DNA of 64,000 bases from Homarus americanus (GCF_018991925.1 NW_024748870.1:2397030-2461029); one strand, 5' to 3'; shown: positions 10,672 to 21,848, numbered from the stretch's first letter. The notes: a model not told the origin generated them from the sequence alone. Numbers and translations are program-made.

Positions 10672-11083
10672 CTAGAGAAAGAGTACAGAAAAGGGCCCGC
10701 AGAATCATGCTCGGCACAGAATACTCCGGCTACACCAACGCTCTCTCCACCCTGGAAATACCATCCCTTAGTGACCTCCACCACCAAGCACTGGAAAGGT
10801 TTGGCAGTGGACTACTGCACCACCCTCGTCATCGCCACCTCCTGCCACCGGCAGCCCCCCACCCACCTCACGCAGTCCGCCACTACAACAAAATTCAGCC
10901 CATAAGAGCCCGCACCGATAGATATAAGAACAGCACCATCCCATCTATTGTTAAAATAATAAACAACACCTGATTTATGTACTGTACAGCCCTGTAAATG
11001 TATTCAATGCATATTATATCATTATGTCTAAATCAAATGTAAGTCTGTATATTTTCAGCCACCGGCTGCAACTCTGATAATAA

Positions 11084-11092
<9 letters not shown>
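10670..11092 (+). mobile_element. Non-LTR retrotransposon 3' end, copy 1 (reverse transcriptase C-terminus plus 3' UTR)
   Basis: The last about 100 codons of a non-LTR retrotransposon ORF2 are followed by a short 3' UTR. The frame reads from about VQKRARRIMLG (10,680-10,715) through YTNALSTLEIPSLSDLH and ends at IVKIINNT before a TGA at about 10,971. This thumb/C-terminal layout (QKRACRIMLG, LSDLH, RYKNSTIPSIV) is typical of Jockey/I-related elements; the exact clade is inferred. The frame is intact, unlike copy 2. The 3' UTR holds a CAGCC-ACC-GGCTG hairpin (11,056-11,068) and AATAAACCGT (11,079-11,088), then passes into (GT)n. The 5' side is truncated at (CA)n. Confidence 0.82.
10680..10973 (+). 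pseudogene. C-terminal remnant of retrotransposon reverse transcriptase (copy 1)
   Basis: About 97 codons are open in one frame, containing MLGTEYSGYTNAL, SLSDLHHQALERFG, LLHHPRHRHLLPP and RTDRYKNSTIPSIV. Copy 2 at 30.64 kb has the same protein with a stop in place of the Gln of VQKR and a one-base insertion after HHQALE. The piece lacks the catalytic domain and cannot be active. Conservation of the frame in copy 1 suggests a relatively recent insertion. Confidence 0.8.
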
Positions 11093-11250
<158 letters not shown>

Positions 11251-11396
11251 TATCCTCAATATATACCTTCGGAAAATATCTCGTTAGTTGTAGTGTTTCT
11301 CAGGCTAATTAAGTGTTGTTTCTCAGCGAGTGAATGAGTTGAAGAAGGTGGAAGAACTCGTGAATTGAAGAGTGGGAGAGTTTGTAAGTGAAGAAG

Positions 11397-11520
11397 AGAC
11401 GGGAGGAGGGAGAGAGGAAGGGAGTGGAGGAAGGGGAGAGGGAAGGAGTGGAGGGAGGGGAGAGGGAAGGAGTGGAGGGAGGGGAGAGGGAAGGAGTGGA
11501 GGGAGGGGAGAGGAGGAAGG
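11397..11520 (+). repeat. 24-bp purine minisatellite
   Basis: Four to five units of about 24 bp (GGGAGAGGGAAGGAGTGGAG plus GGAG). Confidence 0.93.
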
Positions 11521-11674
11521 TCTTTCTCTCATTGACCTGAGACAAGAGAGAGAGACTATCTATATAAACATTCTTTCATATTCGTATTTAAAAAGAAAAC
11601 ACAGACCTACAGATCCCATGCATAATAAACAAAGAAACAGGGGAAGTGAAATAGAGAAAGATAATTAAATTGTA

Positions 11675-11815
11675 ATCCTGAGAGGGAGGGAAGGAAGGAG
11701 AAAGAGGGAGGGAAGAGGGGAAGGAGAAAGAGGGAAGGAGGGAAGGGGAGAAAAGGAGAAAAATGGAAGGAGAGAAGGTACGAAGGGAGAGGAAGGAGAG
11801 GAGAGAAGGAGCTAT
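11675..11815 (+). repeat. Purine-rich tract
   Basis: AGGGAGGGAAGGAG-type low complexity. Confidence 0.88.
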
Positions 11816-11875
11816 TAAGGGTTAAGGAGTTCTGGTCTTGGCCCTCTGAACGATGCTTCAAGTGTATTGGCTCCA

Positions 11876-12122
11876 CCTCTTCCTCCTCCTCCCCTCCCCC
11901 CCTCCTCTTCCTCCCCCAGACTACACACGGTAGCTGGGTCACAAAGCGGCCATACCTCACCTCCTTCACCTTCTCCACATCCCAGCCATTTCTCCACCTC
12001 CTCTCCTCCACCTCTCCACTTTCTCTTCTCTCCTCACCTGCACCTCCACTTCCCTCCCTCTCCCCTTCTTCCACCTCCCCTCTCCCCCACCCTAACTCTC
12101 CGCCTCCCCTCTCCCCCCCTCT
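11876..12122 (+). repeat. Pyrimidine-rich tract
   Basis: CTCC-dominated sequence, the strand mirror of the upstream purine tract. Open frames on both strands are compositional. Confidence 0.85.
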
Positions 12123-12530
12123 TGCGTAATATTGGTCACCCCCCACCCCCCACCGTCTCTTTGCATGTCATTAAATCTGGCTGAGTGGTCAATACACTGT
12201 GGGAGTTATTATTGAACACTTCTGGTCATCGTGGGTGCTTGGGGGTGTGAGGAGTTATCGTGGCAGAGAGTTATAGTGTGAGTTACATATATATTAGTAT
12301 GTTCCTGACTAATGAACCCCTTGGCGGTAAGGTTTTCCTAATCAAGGTAAATTATTTCCTCCAGCATTTTGTAAAGATGGTTCAACCTTTTCTTTAATAC
12401 CCACACTCACCCACCCACCCACACACGAGAGATGAGCACTGGTGACCATCTACAATAACATAGGCTTATCGAAGTCCACTAAGAGGCGCTCACATAAGGC
12501 AGCGTGGTGCCATTGTGAGGGAAGGGAAAG
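12123..12530. other. Gene-free stretch
   Basis: Unique sequence with no recognisable exon; a CACCCACC run lies near 12,410. Confidence 0.5.
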
Positions 12531-12532
12531 TC

Positions 12533-12645
12533 TCCTCTTACCTCTCCTCTTCCTTCTCCTCCTCCTCCTCTTCCCTCTCCTCTTCCTCCTCCTCCTCCTC
12601 TTCCCTCTCCTCTTCCTCCTCCTCCTCTTCCCTCTCCTCCACCTC
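12533..12645 (+). repeat. CCTCTT/CTCCTC low-complexity array
   Basis: Blocks of CTCTTCCTCCTCCTC alternate with CCCTCTCC, an irregular hexa- or trinucleotide array. Confidence 0.9.
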
Positions 12646-13102
12646 CTTACAATGAAATACCCTGACCTAACCCTAATCGCCAGGTGACCCGACAGGAAAA
12701 CAAAAACAAGAAGGGTTTAAGCAACGCAAGATGTTTCCTGGGTAAAAAAAAATAACAATAATAATAATCTAAATCAATCAAGACGATAATGGAAGGTGTG
12801 TGTTTATTATTTCCACCTCAGGTTCACTAATTAAGGCTGTGTGTTTTAATAAGCTGCCTTCCTTAATTAAGAAGTGGAATTTTTAAGAGCCGCAGCCGCA
12901 CACCCACTGTATATAACACAAGAGAGATGGGGTGTGTGTGTGTGTGTGTAGTGGGGAGGTCTCGGGGTCAGGCTGGAAGTAAGAGCGACCTCCTCACGCC
13001 GCCACCTCCTTCTGTTCTGTCCGTGCACTCTAATTCAGGGTGAGTTAATTTGGTTGAGTGCAAGATCATAAAGCGTGAAAGAGTGTTTGTAAATAGTGAA
13101 AT
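12646..13102. other. Gene-free stretch
   Basis: Unique sequence. It includes CACCTCAGG with TTCACTAATTAAGG near 12,820-12,840, another single copy of the E-box/TAATTA-like motif, and a TATATAAC at about 12,911 without a good initiator. Confidence 0.5.
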
Positions 13103-13725
13103 AGTGGTTTAATGAGTAAATTTGTGGTTTAATGAGTAAATTTGTGTTGTTATTGAGTAAATTTGTGTTGTTATTGAGTAAATTTGTGTTTTAATGAGTA
13201 AATTTGTGTTTAATGAGTAAATTTGTGTTGTTAATGAGTAAATTTGTGTTTTAATGAGTAAATTTGTGTTTTAATGAGTAAATTTGTGTTTTATTGAATG
13301 AGTCTATTGTTTTTAATAAGAAACAAATTTGTGTTTAATGAGTAAATTTGTGTTTAATAGATAAATTTATGTTTTAATGATAAAATTGTGTTGTTAATAG
13401 ATAAATTTGTGTTTAATAGTAAATTGTGTTTAATAGAGTAAATTTGTATTTAATGAGTAAATTTATTAACAATAGAGTAAATTGTGTTTTTAATAGAGTA
13501 AATTTGTGTTTAATAGAGTATTAATTGTGTTTAATAAGGTAGAATTGTGTTGTTAATAAAGATAGAAATTATATTTAATGAAATAATTTAGTGTTAATGA
13601 GTAAAATTGTGTTGTTAATAAATGAAAATTTATATTTAATAAAGGTAAATTGTCATTTTAATGAGTAAATTTGTGGTTTAATGAGTAAATTTATGTTTTA
13701 TTGCGTAAAATACAGATATAAAGCG
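13103..13725 (+). repeat. AT-rich 20-bp minisatellite
   Basis: About 30 units of roughly 20 bp (GAGTAAATTTGTGTTTTAAT). The first about 180 bp are regular; later copies are increasingly diverged. Confidence 0.95.
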
Positions 13726-14004
13726 AAAATTAGTATATTAACAGGAAAATTAGTGAATCGAGCAAGGAATAGTATTTTTTTTTTATTGACTATAATTATA
13801 TCTTAATGAGTGATGTATTTTGGGTTTATTTTACAATACAAAATAAATATGATTATCAATATTTTCTAATGAAACTCTGCCCCAAAAATAATCCATAAAA
13901 TCTAGTAGTGTGTAAGGGAAGGTAATGAGTTATTTTCGTGAGGAAAGAAAAATGTACAGTTTTTTCTGAAGACTTATTTCACCTAAGTTATACTGGGTTG
14001 AGGT
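13726..14004. other. Gene-free AT-rich stretch
   Basis: AT-rich DNA; degenerate edges of the preceding array fade into unique sequence. Confidence 0.5.
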
Positions 14005-14112
14005 TGGGTGAGGTCAAGTCAGGTTAGGTAAGGTAAGGTTAGGTTAGGTTAGGTTAGGTCAGGTTGGGTTGGGTTGGGTTGGGTTGGGTTGGTTTAAGTT
14101 AGGTTGAGTCAA
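14005..14112 (+). repeat. Interstitial TTAGG tract drifting to TTGGG
   Basis: A TTAGG run (GGTTAGGTTAGGTTAGG) passes into a homogeneous GGGTT run (14,062-14,090) and back to GTTAGG. An A-to-G variant has apparently been amplified locally. Confidence 0.93.
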
Positions 14113-14193
14113 TAATCATCAGGTGGTTCTTTATCTACATATTATTTACAAAATGACCCAAAAATTGTCATGTTTTCACCTTTGAGGGGGGCT

Positions 14194-14475
14194 ATAGTAG
14201 ACCTTTGATGGGGGACTACGATAGACCTGAGGGGGACTACGATAGACCTTATGGGGACTACGATAGACCTTGTGGGGACTACGATAGACCTCTGAGGGGG
14301 ACTACGATAGACCTTTAAAGGGGGAGTAAGAGAGACCTTTAAAGGGGGACTACGAAAGACCTCTGAGGGGCACTACGATAGACCTCTGAGGGGGACTACG
14401 ATAGACCTCTGAGGGGGACTACGATAGACCTTTAAAGGGGGAGTAAGAGAGATCTTTAAAGGGGGACTACGGGGT
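14194..14475 (+). repeat. 23-bp minisatellite
   Basis: About 12 units of roughly 23 bp with core GACTACGATAGACCTCTGAG and a variant TTTAAAGGGGGAGTAAGAGA. Confidence 0.95.
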
Positions 14476-15180
14476 GAGGAAGAGGAGGGGACTGAGAGCC
14501 TGTGATCGGGAACTCCTGCCGAGACTCTCAACTTGGGGAAACTTGTTCACTACAGATTGTTAACTTCACCTGGTTTGTGGTTGTGTGGAGGGCGAGCTGG
14601 GAGAGTGTGTGAGAGAGATAGAGTGCGTGTTGGAGGGTGTTCGAGTGAGTTAGAGTGTGTGTGGGTGGGGGGGGGAGAGTGTGTGTGCGTGTGTATGAGT
14701 GTGTGAGTGGGGGGGGTTGGGTCGGTGTAAGTTAGGTTAGGTTAGCGTTAACACCAGGAAGACCGGACAAATAGACAACTGCACTGGTTCAACACTAACC
14801 CACAGAACGCAGCTTGGTAATCGATTATATCCTGGTCGTAATTACAACCCGGTAACAGAAGGCAACCAGCGTAATGAAACTCGACCAAAGTTTCACGTTG
14901 ACTGAGAATTGAGCCAATGAAGAGCTTAGATATATTACATGACGGGTCAACTACTGGCTGGTGGTGGTGGCGGTGGCAGTGCAAATGGGGAAGGAGAAAG
15001 AAGAGTATAAGGAAGAGAAGGAGCAGGAAGAGGAGCAGGAGGAGAAGGAAGAAGAGAAGGAGGAGGAGGAGGCATCAGCACGCCTGCCCCCTAATAAGCA
15101 TCATCGGTATTGAAGCATTGCAGTAATATGCAAATCTCATCCAACTTACATTAAACTGGTAAAATGATGTTTAGCCTCAG
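14476..15180. other. Gene-free stretch with GT-rich and GGAGGA parts
   Basis: GT/G-rich low complexity at 14,600-14,720, TTAGG units at 14,728-14,747, and an AAGAGGAGGA tract at 14,985-15,070. The rest is unique with no recognisable gene. Confidence 0.5.
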
Positions 15181-15184
15181 AGTA

Positions 15185-15353
15185 AACACCGGGCAGAAGG
15201 AGGGAGGGGGGGGGAGGGAAGGAGGGAGGGGGGAGAAGGGAGGAGGAGGGGGGGGAGGAGGGGGAAGGAGGAGAAGAATTAAGAGGAGAAGACTGATAAG
15301 GAGGGAAGGAGGAGACTGAGGAGGTAAGAGGACTGATACGGAGGAACGAAGGA

Positions 15354-15354
<1 letters not shown>
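15185..15354 (+). repeat. Purine-rich GGGAGG tract
   Basis: G-rich purine low complexity running into a GA repeat. Confidence 0.88.

Positions 15355-15413
<59 letters not shown>
15355..15413 (+). repeat. (GA)n microsatellite
   Basis: About 28 uninterrupted GA units. Confidence 0.97.
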
Positions 15414-15417
<4 letters not shown>

Positions 15418-15476
15418 ATAACACAACCCAAAATATAGTTAAGAAATTAACATGTTCTTCTTTGTAATGACCATTA

Positions 15477-15840
15477 TGCTGACCTCTCCACACGCTATGC
15501 TGACCTCTCCTACACGCTATGCTGACCTTCTCCACATTATGCTGACCTCCACACACTCTACATATACTGACCTCTCCTACAACAGCTGACCTCTCACACA
15601 TTATGCTGACCTCTCACACACTATGCTGACCTCTCCACACTATGCTGACCTCTCCTACACACTATGCTGACCTCTCCTCCACACTATGCTGACCTCTCCT
15701 ACACACTATGCTGACCTCTCCTCCACACTATGCTGACCTCTCCTACACACTATGCTGACCTCTCCTCCACATTATGCTGACCTCTCCTACACGCTATGCT
15801 GACCTCTCCTACACGCTATGCTGACCTCTCCTACACATTA
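15477..15840 (+). repeat. 22-bp minisatellite, left part
   Basis: About 16 units of roughly 22 bp (TGACCTCTCCTACACACTAT plus GC). The array is interrupted by a retrotransposon and resumes in phase at 17,197. Confidence 0.97.
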
Positions 15841-15849
15841 GAAGGGGGA

Positions 15850-16390
15850 TACATCACTATCCTCTAACTACCGCCCAATCAGTCTAACATCAATAGTAGG
15901 CAAATTACTGGAAGCAATCATTTCAAACTCTATTCGAAATCACCTGGAGAAGCACAAATTGATCAATGATTCCCAGCATGGCTTCACAAGCGGACGTTCT
16001 TGTTTAACTAATCTATTAACATTCTTTTCATCAGTTTTCGAATCGGTGGACGAGGGGCACAATTATGATGTGGTATATCTCGACTTTAGCAAAGCCGACA
16101 GAGTCCAATACGAAAGACTACTCAGAAAGGAAGCACATGGCATCAAAGGTGACATCTCTTAAATGATTAGGCGGGTTAGTAGGACAGGAAAGTTAAAAGA
16201 GTGAGTAAATAACGGTTAAGTCCCATTGAGCAACGTCACAAGTGATTCCCTGCTACCAGCACGGACCATTATTTATTATATACATAAAACGGATATAGAG
16301 GATGTATACAGACAGTTAAAGAAGAAATTATTGGATGACACTAAAATAGGACGTTATCAAATCTGACGAGGACTACAAACCACAGGAAGA
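15850..16390 (+). pseudogene. Reverse transcriptase palm/fingers remnant (CR1-like)
   Basis: An open run to 16,159 carries NYRPISL, QHGFTSGRSCLTNLL and catalytic motif A as YLDFSKA (16,076-16,096). The expected FDKVPHERLL that follows is corrupted to DRVQYERLL. Beyond a stop at 16,160, decayed motif B and palm sequence can be followed across frames (about 16,215-16,350), ending in a DDTKIGR-like relic of the second catalytic aspartate motif. The aromatic and Ala positions before DD are lost, so the enzyme is dead. Confidence 0.85.
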
Positions 16391-16950
16391 TCTAAACAGC
16401 CTGGAATGGTCTTGAAAAAGGTGATGAAATTTAAATGTCGACAGTCGTAAAGTACTCCAGCATAGGAGATGTAAACAGGGAACCAGGATATCAGATGACC
16501 AATGATGCCATAGAGAAATCCGGACTGCGAGAGAGATTTAGAGTAATGATAAGTAGGAACCTTAAGCCAAGTAAACAATGTGTTTTTGCTAGTAACAAGG
16601 CTAATAAAGTACTTGGGTTCATACAAAGGAGTGTTAGTTACAAGACTAGCGAGGTCATCCTAAAACTTTATCTTGCTCTTGTGAGACCACACCTGGATTA
16701 CGCAGTTCAGTTCTGGTCACCGTATTACAGAATGGATATAGAATCCTTGGAAAGAATTCAGAGGAGAATGACAAGACTAATCCCGGGTATTAGGAACCTT
16801 GAGTATAGAGACAGGTTAAAGCATCTTAATTGCACCCTCGAGAGACGTAGAGCGAAGCGACCTGAGAGGTGTATAAGGGAAGGTGAGGGCCAAACAAAGG
16901 GGACATTACAAAGCAGTAACAAACTATCCAACCAGGAGCGAACTCCGTAA
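16391..16950 (+). pseudogene. Reverse transcriptase thumb/C-terminal remnant (CR1-like)
   Basis: The frame open from 16,435 reads VMISRNLKPSKQC, ANKVLGFIQRSVSYK, LVRPHLDYAVQFWSPYYR and LERIQRRMTRLIPGIRNLEY, in the usual CR1/L2 order. It degenerates after DRLKHLNCTLERRRAK. The final product-like remnant up to about 17,170 is frame-shifted 3' sequence, including CPVCGQ-type codons just before the tail. Confidence 0.85.
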
Positions 16951-17196
16951 CAATGGTTTTAAATTGTGACAAATTTAGGATTTAGGGCGTGAAATAGGTA
17001 AACACTGGTTTGGAAAACAGAGTAGTGATGAATGGGAACGAAGCTACCTTAAATATCACTGACACTGAATACGCTGAATAGCTCCAAACATAGGTTGGAT
17101 GCTCATATGAGCAATAGGGGTTGGGTGTAAACGGGACTGCCCAGTATGTGGCCAATAGGCCCGCTGCAGTTTCCTCCATTCTTATGTTCTTATGTT

Positions 17197-17247
17197 ATTA
17201 TGCTGACCTCTCCTACACACTATGCTGACCTCTCCTACACACTATGC
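17197..17247 (+). repeat. 22-bp minisatellite, right part
   Basis: Just over two further units continue the 15.5-15.8 kb array after the retrotransposon. Confidence 0.95.
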
Positions 17248-17308
17248 ATACAGGTGGTCAACAGGTAAAGGTAAACTACAGGTGATGCAACAACGAAAGA
17301 TGAATGAG

Positions 17309-17352
<44 letters not shown>

Positions 17353-17353
17353 G
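17309..17353 (+). repeat. (GACA)n tetranucleotide microsatellite
   Basis: Eleven GACA units. Confidence 0.96.
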
Positions 17354-17531
17354 TAAAGAACGTGTTGCTGTGTGTTTGAGCTGGAGGTGTCCCCCCCCCC
17401 TCAGTCTACCTCCCTCCTCCTCCCCTCTTCCTCCCTCCTCCTGCTGCCACCCCCTCCTCCTCCTCCTCCAAGCTTAAAGTCAGATACACCAGCGGCCGTC
17501 CAGCACACACCGTCATTATCGGTACCAGTGG
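17354..17531. other. Short unique segment with CCTCC tract
   Basis: A run of C followed by CTCCTCC low complexity lies at 17,390-17,470. No gene is seen. Confidence 0.5.
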
Positions 17532-17569
17532 ACAGACAGACAGACAGACAAACAGAGAGACAGACAGAC

Positions 17570-17642
<73 letters not shown>
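17532..17642 (+). repeat. (GACA)n passing into (GATA)n
   Basis: GACA units give way to about 18 GATA units at 17,569. GACA/GATA compound arrays are a known microsatellite class. Confidence 0.97.
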
Positions 17643-17643
<1 letters not shown>

Positions 17644-17699
17644 AGATAATTTATTCCGTAGTTATTATACAAGTTTCTAAATGATTCAGTATGTACAGT

Positions 17700-19700
17700 A
17701 TCTAGACAGTACAGGTATACAAACAATATACCTAGACACTACAGGTATAAACAATATACCTGGACAGTACAGGTATACAAACAATATACCTAGACACTAC
17801 AGGTATACAACACATACTCTAGACAGTACAGGTATACAAAACAATATACTCTAGGATACTACAGGTATAAAACAATACTGAGACAGTACAGGTATACTAT
17901 AACACAGTACAGATACAAACAATATACCTAGACACTACAGGTATAAACAATATACCTGGACAGTACAGGTATACAAACAATATACCTAGACACTACAGGT
18001 ATACAAACAATATACCTGGACAGTACAGGTATACAAACAATATACCTAGACAGTACAGGTATACAAACAATATACCTAGACACTACAGGTATACAAACAA
18101 TATACCTGGACAGTACAGGTATACAAACAATATACCTAGACACTACAGGTATACAAACAATATACCTAGACAGTACAGGTATACAAACAATATACTTAGA
18201 CAGTACAGGTATACAAACAATATACCTAGACACTACAGGTATATAAACAATATACCTTGACAGTACAGGTATACAAGCAATATACCTAGACAGTACAGGT
18301 ATACAAACAATATACCTAGACAGTACAGGTATACAAACAATATACCTAGACAGTACAGGTATACAAACAATATACCTTGACAGTATAGGTATACAAACAA
18401 TATACCTAGACAGTACAGGTATACAAACAATATACCTAGACAGTACAGGTATACAAACAATATACCTAGACAGTACAGGTATACAAACAATATACCTAGA
18501 CAGTACAGGTATGCAAACAATATACCTAGACAATTGCAGGTATGCAAACAATATACCCTAGACAGTACAGGTATACAAACAATATACCTAGACAGTACAG
18601 GTACATACAAAAACAATATGCCTAGACAGTACAGGTATACAAACAATATACCCTGAACAGTACAGGTATACAAACAATATGCCTTGACAGTACAGGTATA
18701 CAAACAATATACCTGAGCAATTGCAGGTATACCAAACAATATACCTGAACAGTACCCAGGTATGCAAACAATACCTAGACAGTACAGGTATACAAAACAA
18801 TATGCCTAGACAGTACGGTATACAAACAATATACCTAGACAGTACAGGTATACAAACAATATACCTACACAGTGTAGGTATACAAACAATATACCTAGAC
18901 AGTGTAGGTATACAAACAATATACCTAGACAGTACAGGTATACAAACAATATACCTAGACAGTACAGGTATACAAACAATATACCTGAACAGTACAGGTA
19001 TACAAACAATATACCTAGACAGTACAGGTATACAAACAATATACCTACACAGTGTAGGTATACAAACAATATACCTAGACAGTACAGGTATACAAACAAT
19101 ATACCTGAACAGTACAGGTATACAAACAATATACCCTAAAGCAGTACCAGGTATACAAACAATATACCTGAACAGTACAGGTATACAAACAATATACCTA
19201 AGACAGTGCAGGTATACAAACAATATACCCTAGACAGTACCAGGTATACAAACAATATACTAGACAGTACAGGTATGCAAACAATATACCTGAACGTACA
19301 GGTATACAAACAATATACCTAGAACAGTACAGGTATACAAACAATATACCTAGACAGTACAGGTATACAAACAATATACCTAGACAGTACAGGTATACAA
19401 ACAATATACCTAGACAGTACACGTATACAAACAATTTACCTAGACAGTACATGTATGCAAACAATATACCTAGACAGTACAGGTATACAAACAATATACC
19501 TACGCAGTACAGGTATCCAAACAATATACCTAGACAGTACAGGTATACAAACAATATACCTAGACAGTACAGGTATACAAACAACATACCTAGACAGTAC
19601 AGGTATACAAACAATATACCTAGACAGTACAGGTATACAAACAATATACCTAGACAGTACAGGTATACAAACAATATACCTAGACAGTACAGGTATATAA
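17700..19700 (+). repeat. 30-bp minisatellite, about 66 copies
   Basis: Units are 30 bp (core ATACAAACAATATACCTAGA followed by CAGTACAGGT). The central block 17,985-18,520 and the end 19,440-19,690 are almost perfectly 30 bp, while 18,530-19,320 carries many single-base indels. Because 30 is a multiple of 3, both strands stay open and encode a decapeptide repeat (YTNNIPRQYR on +, LSRYIVCIPV on -). I see no start context, splice sites or codon bias to make these real proteins. Confidence 0.98.
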
Positions 19701-19737
19701 TCATACCAATACCTGGAAGTTACATTTTCATCTCTAT

Positions 19738-19850
19738 AAACCTTATTTAACGGACTACATAGAGAGAAAAATCCATTATATACGAGAGTCCGTTAGATGC
19801 GAAACCTCCATTTAACGGATTATATAAAGAAAGAAGTTTAGAAATTGTCC
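19738..19850 (+). mobile_element. Pogo/Tigger-like DNA transposon end (degenerate)
   Basis: Two diverged subterminal units each read AAACCT..ATTTAACGG then a TATA-like run, with AGAGTCCGTTA between them. The same layout occurs inverted at 58.4-58.56 kb, where it ends in the terminal signature TTTTACTG-TA. No transposase reading frame lies between or near. Confidence 0.6.
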
Positions 19851-19882
19851 AACGTTGTCTTCCACCACCAGAGTACAAACAG

Positions 19883-19883
19883 C

Positions 19884-19943
<60 letters not shown>
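19883..19943 (+). repeat. (CT)n microsatellite
   Basis: About 30 CT units. Confidence 0.97.
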
Positions 19944-19945
<2 letters not shown>

Positions 19946-20014
19946 GATTAAAGTGAAGACCTCCCATAATGTTGTAGACTTTACCACGGCCTTACAGTCT
20001 ACCACTGGTTCAAC

Positions 20015-20085
20015 AACCTAATAAAACTTAACCTAACCTCACTAAACTTAACCTAACCTCACTAAACTTAACCTCACCTCCCCCA
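20015..20085 (+). repeat. Diverged CCTAA-type short repeat
   Basis: ACTTAACCTAACCTCACTAA (20 bp) is repeated three times, a telomere-like motif expanded into a 20-bp unit. Confidence 0.85.
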
Positions 20086-20232
20086 CTTTTCAGTGTCATC
20101 CTCAAAACCCACGATCGTCTTGAAAAATTAAAGTTATCGTGGGTAAATGAAAGACCATGAGCGGCCATCTTTGTTGTTGTTTGCGACCGACACAAATAAA
20201 CATACATCGGCAACCCGCTCTTACCACCACCA

Positions 20233-20361
20233 TCCTCATGACGTCACATCTCTGTTGGGAAGGGTCATGACGTCACATCTCTGTTGGGAAGGGTCATGAC
20301 GTCACATCTCTGTTGGGAAGGGTCATGACGTCACAACCTCCATTGATAGATTGTGATGTCA
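20233..20361 (+). promoter_or_regulatory. 29-bp tandem repeat carrying four perfect CRE/ATF sites
   Basis: TGACGTCA occurs at 20,239, 20,268, 20,297 and 20,326, exactly 29 bp apart, in a unit that continues CATCTCTGTTGGGAAGGG. A fifth, TGATGTCA at 20,354, looks like the same site after CpG deamination. The palindrome is the known CREB/ATF binding site. Whether it is bound is unknown, since the only nearby features are repeats. Confidence 0.7.
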
Positions 20362-20421
20362 TACCCACAACACAACACGACAATAATACTGGATACGACT
20401 GTTACCTGACCTTAACGAAAC

Positions 20422-20425
<4 letters not shown>

Positions 20426-20490
<65 letters not shown>
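20426..20490 (+). repeat. (CA)n microsatellite
   Basis: About 32 uninterrupted CA units. Confidence 0.97.
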
Positions 20491-20493
<3 letters not shown>

Positions 20494-20694
20494 CAGAGAG
20501 AGAGAAGAAGAGATTTACACACTTGAATGAACTGTAACCTGACCCTGAAGTAGTAACACAGCACCACGTCACTCCTACTGTAATACACTTCAAAAATAAT
20601 CTGACAGAATGACTACAGATACAGGTACAGAAATTTCAGAATGGTTATGTGTATAGACGGGGTTACAGGTACAAAATACAGGCACAAATCCTCC

Positions 20695-20895
20695 ACCCAT
20701 TAATTCCTCCACCATTAATCCCTCCACCAATTAATTCCCTCCCCATTAATCCCTCCCCATTAATCCCTCCCCCATTAATCCCTCCCCATTAATCCCTCCC
20801 CCATTAATCCCTCCCCCATTAATCCCTCCACCTATTAATCTCTCCACCCATTAATCCTTCCACCCATTAAATCCCTCCCCATGCCCGACCATTAA
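20695..20895 (+). repeat. 14-bp minisatellite
   Basis: About 13 units of CCATTAATCCCTCC with small length variants. Confidence 0.94.
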
Positions 20896-21009
20896 TCCCA
20901 ACATCAACATCTATGGCACGGCTCTGGCCTCAGTAAATTAATCCAAACATTATGTAAAACCCAGGACGGCCATCTTCCTGCCCTCTCACCCCTGGGGAAA
21001 ACAACACCA

Positions 21010-21483
21010 CTGTCTACACCCCAGCCACCACACCCCAGCACCAGTTCACCCCAGCATCTGTCTACACCCCAGCACCAGTCTACACCCAGCACCTGTCTAC
21101 ACCCAGCACCAGTCTACACCCCAGCACCAGTCTACACCCAGCACCTGTCTACACCCCAGCCACTGCTTCACACCCCACCAGTCTACACCCCAGCACCAGT
21201 CCACACCCCAGCACCTGTCCACACCCCAGCACCAGTCTACACCCACACCGTCTACACCCCAGCACCTGTCCACACCCCAGCACCAGTCTACACCCCAGTA
21301 CCTGTCTACACCCCAGCACCTGTCTACACCCCAGCACCAGTCTACACCCCAGTACCTGCTCACACCCCAGCACCTGTCTACACCCCAGCACCTGTCTACA
21401 CCCCAGCACCTGTCTACACCCCAGCACCTGTCTACACCCCAGCACCTGTCTACACCCCAGCACCTGTCTACACCCCAGCACCT
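21010..21483 (+). repeat. 18-bp minisatellite
   Basis: About 26 units of CACCCCAGCACCTGTCTA, alternating with an ACCAGTCTA form. The regular right end (21,360-21,483) is an exact 18-bp run. The long minus-strand frames (repeating CWGVDR) are artefacts. Confidence 0.96.
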
Positions 21484-21589
21484 GTGTTGTTGATAGTGTA
21501 GATATGATAATGTTATTTTATGGTGATGCCTCGCGCCCCAGAGTCCTGTTTGGGCTAAGAAAAACGGAGATGTGGAGATTATAGAAAAC

Positions 21590-21680
21590 GAGGAAGGGAG
21601 GGGGAGGGGGAGGGAAGGAAGAGGGGAGAGAAAGATAGGGAGAGGATGGGAAAAGAGGAAGAGGATGGGAGGGGAGGTTT
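21590..21680 (+). repeat. Purine-rich tract
   Basis: GGGAGGGGGAGGGAAGG-type low complexity. Confidence 0.85.
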
Positions 21681-21847
21681 TTTTGGTGGGGAAGGTTTTC
21701 TCTGTTAAAAGTTCAGTGTTATATAGTTTACTACAGTGGGTGTAAATCTCTCTCTCATGCAACATTAAAAACAAAGTAACATTTTCACTCTACGTAACAC
21801 CAAGACACGGAGCTTCATTGATGTTGCTTGAAAAGTTAGGCTGTAGG

Positions 21848-21848
<1 letters not shown>

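Larger units (their letters stand above)
15841..17196 (+). mobile_element. 5'-truncated CR1-like non-LTR retrotransposon inserted in a minisatellite
   Basis: The element begins in the reverse transcriptase fingers (NYRPISLTSIVGKLLE, 15,866), continues through QHGFTSGRSCLTNLL and YLDFSKA, and reaches the C-terminus (LVRPHLDYAVQFWSPYYR, then LERIQRRMTRLIPGIR). It ends in CTTATGTTCTTATGTT, the octanucleotide-type tail usual for CR1-like elements. The flanks are one split minisatellite unit: ATTA at 15,837-15,840 is repeated at 17,197-17,200, and joining the flanks across one ATTA restores CTACACATTATGCTGACC. This is therefore a clean target-primed insertion with a 4-bp duplication. Many frameshifts show it is inactive. 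Confidence 0.92.

Noticed and set aside
14748..14984. A 78-codon minus-strand frame in unique DNA (Cys-containing)
   Set aside because: Starts and ends without promoter, splice or domain evidence. Length is within chance expectation.
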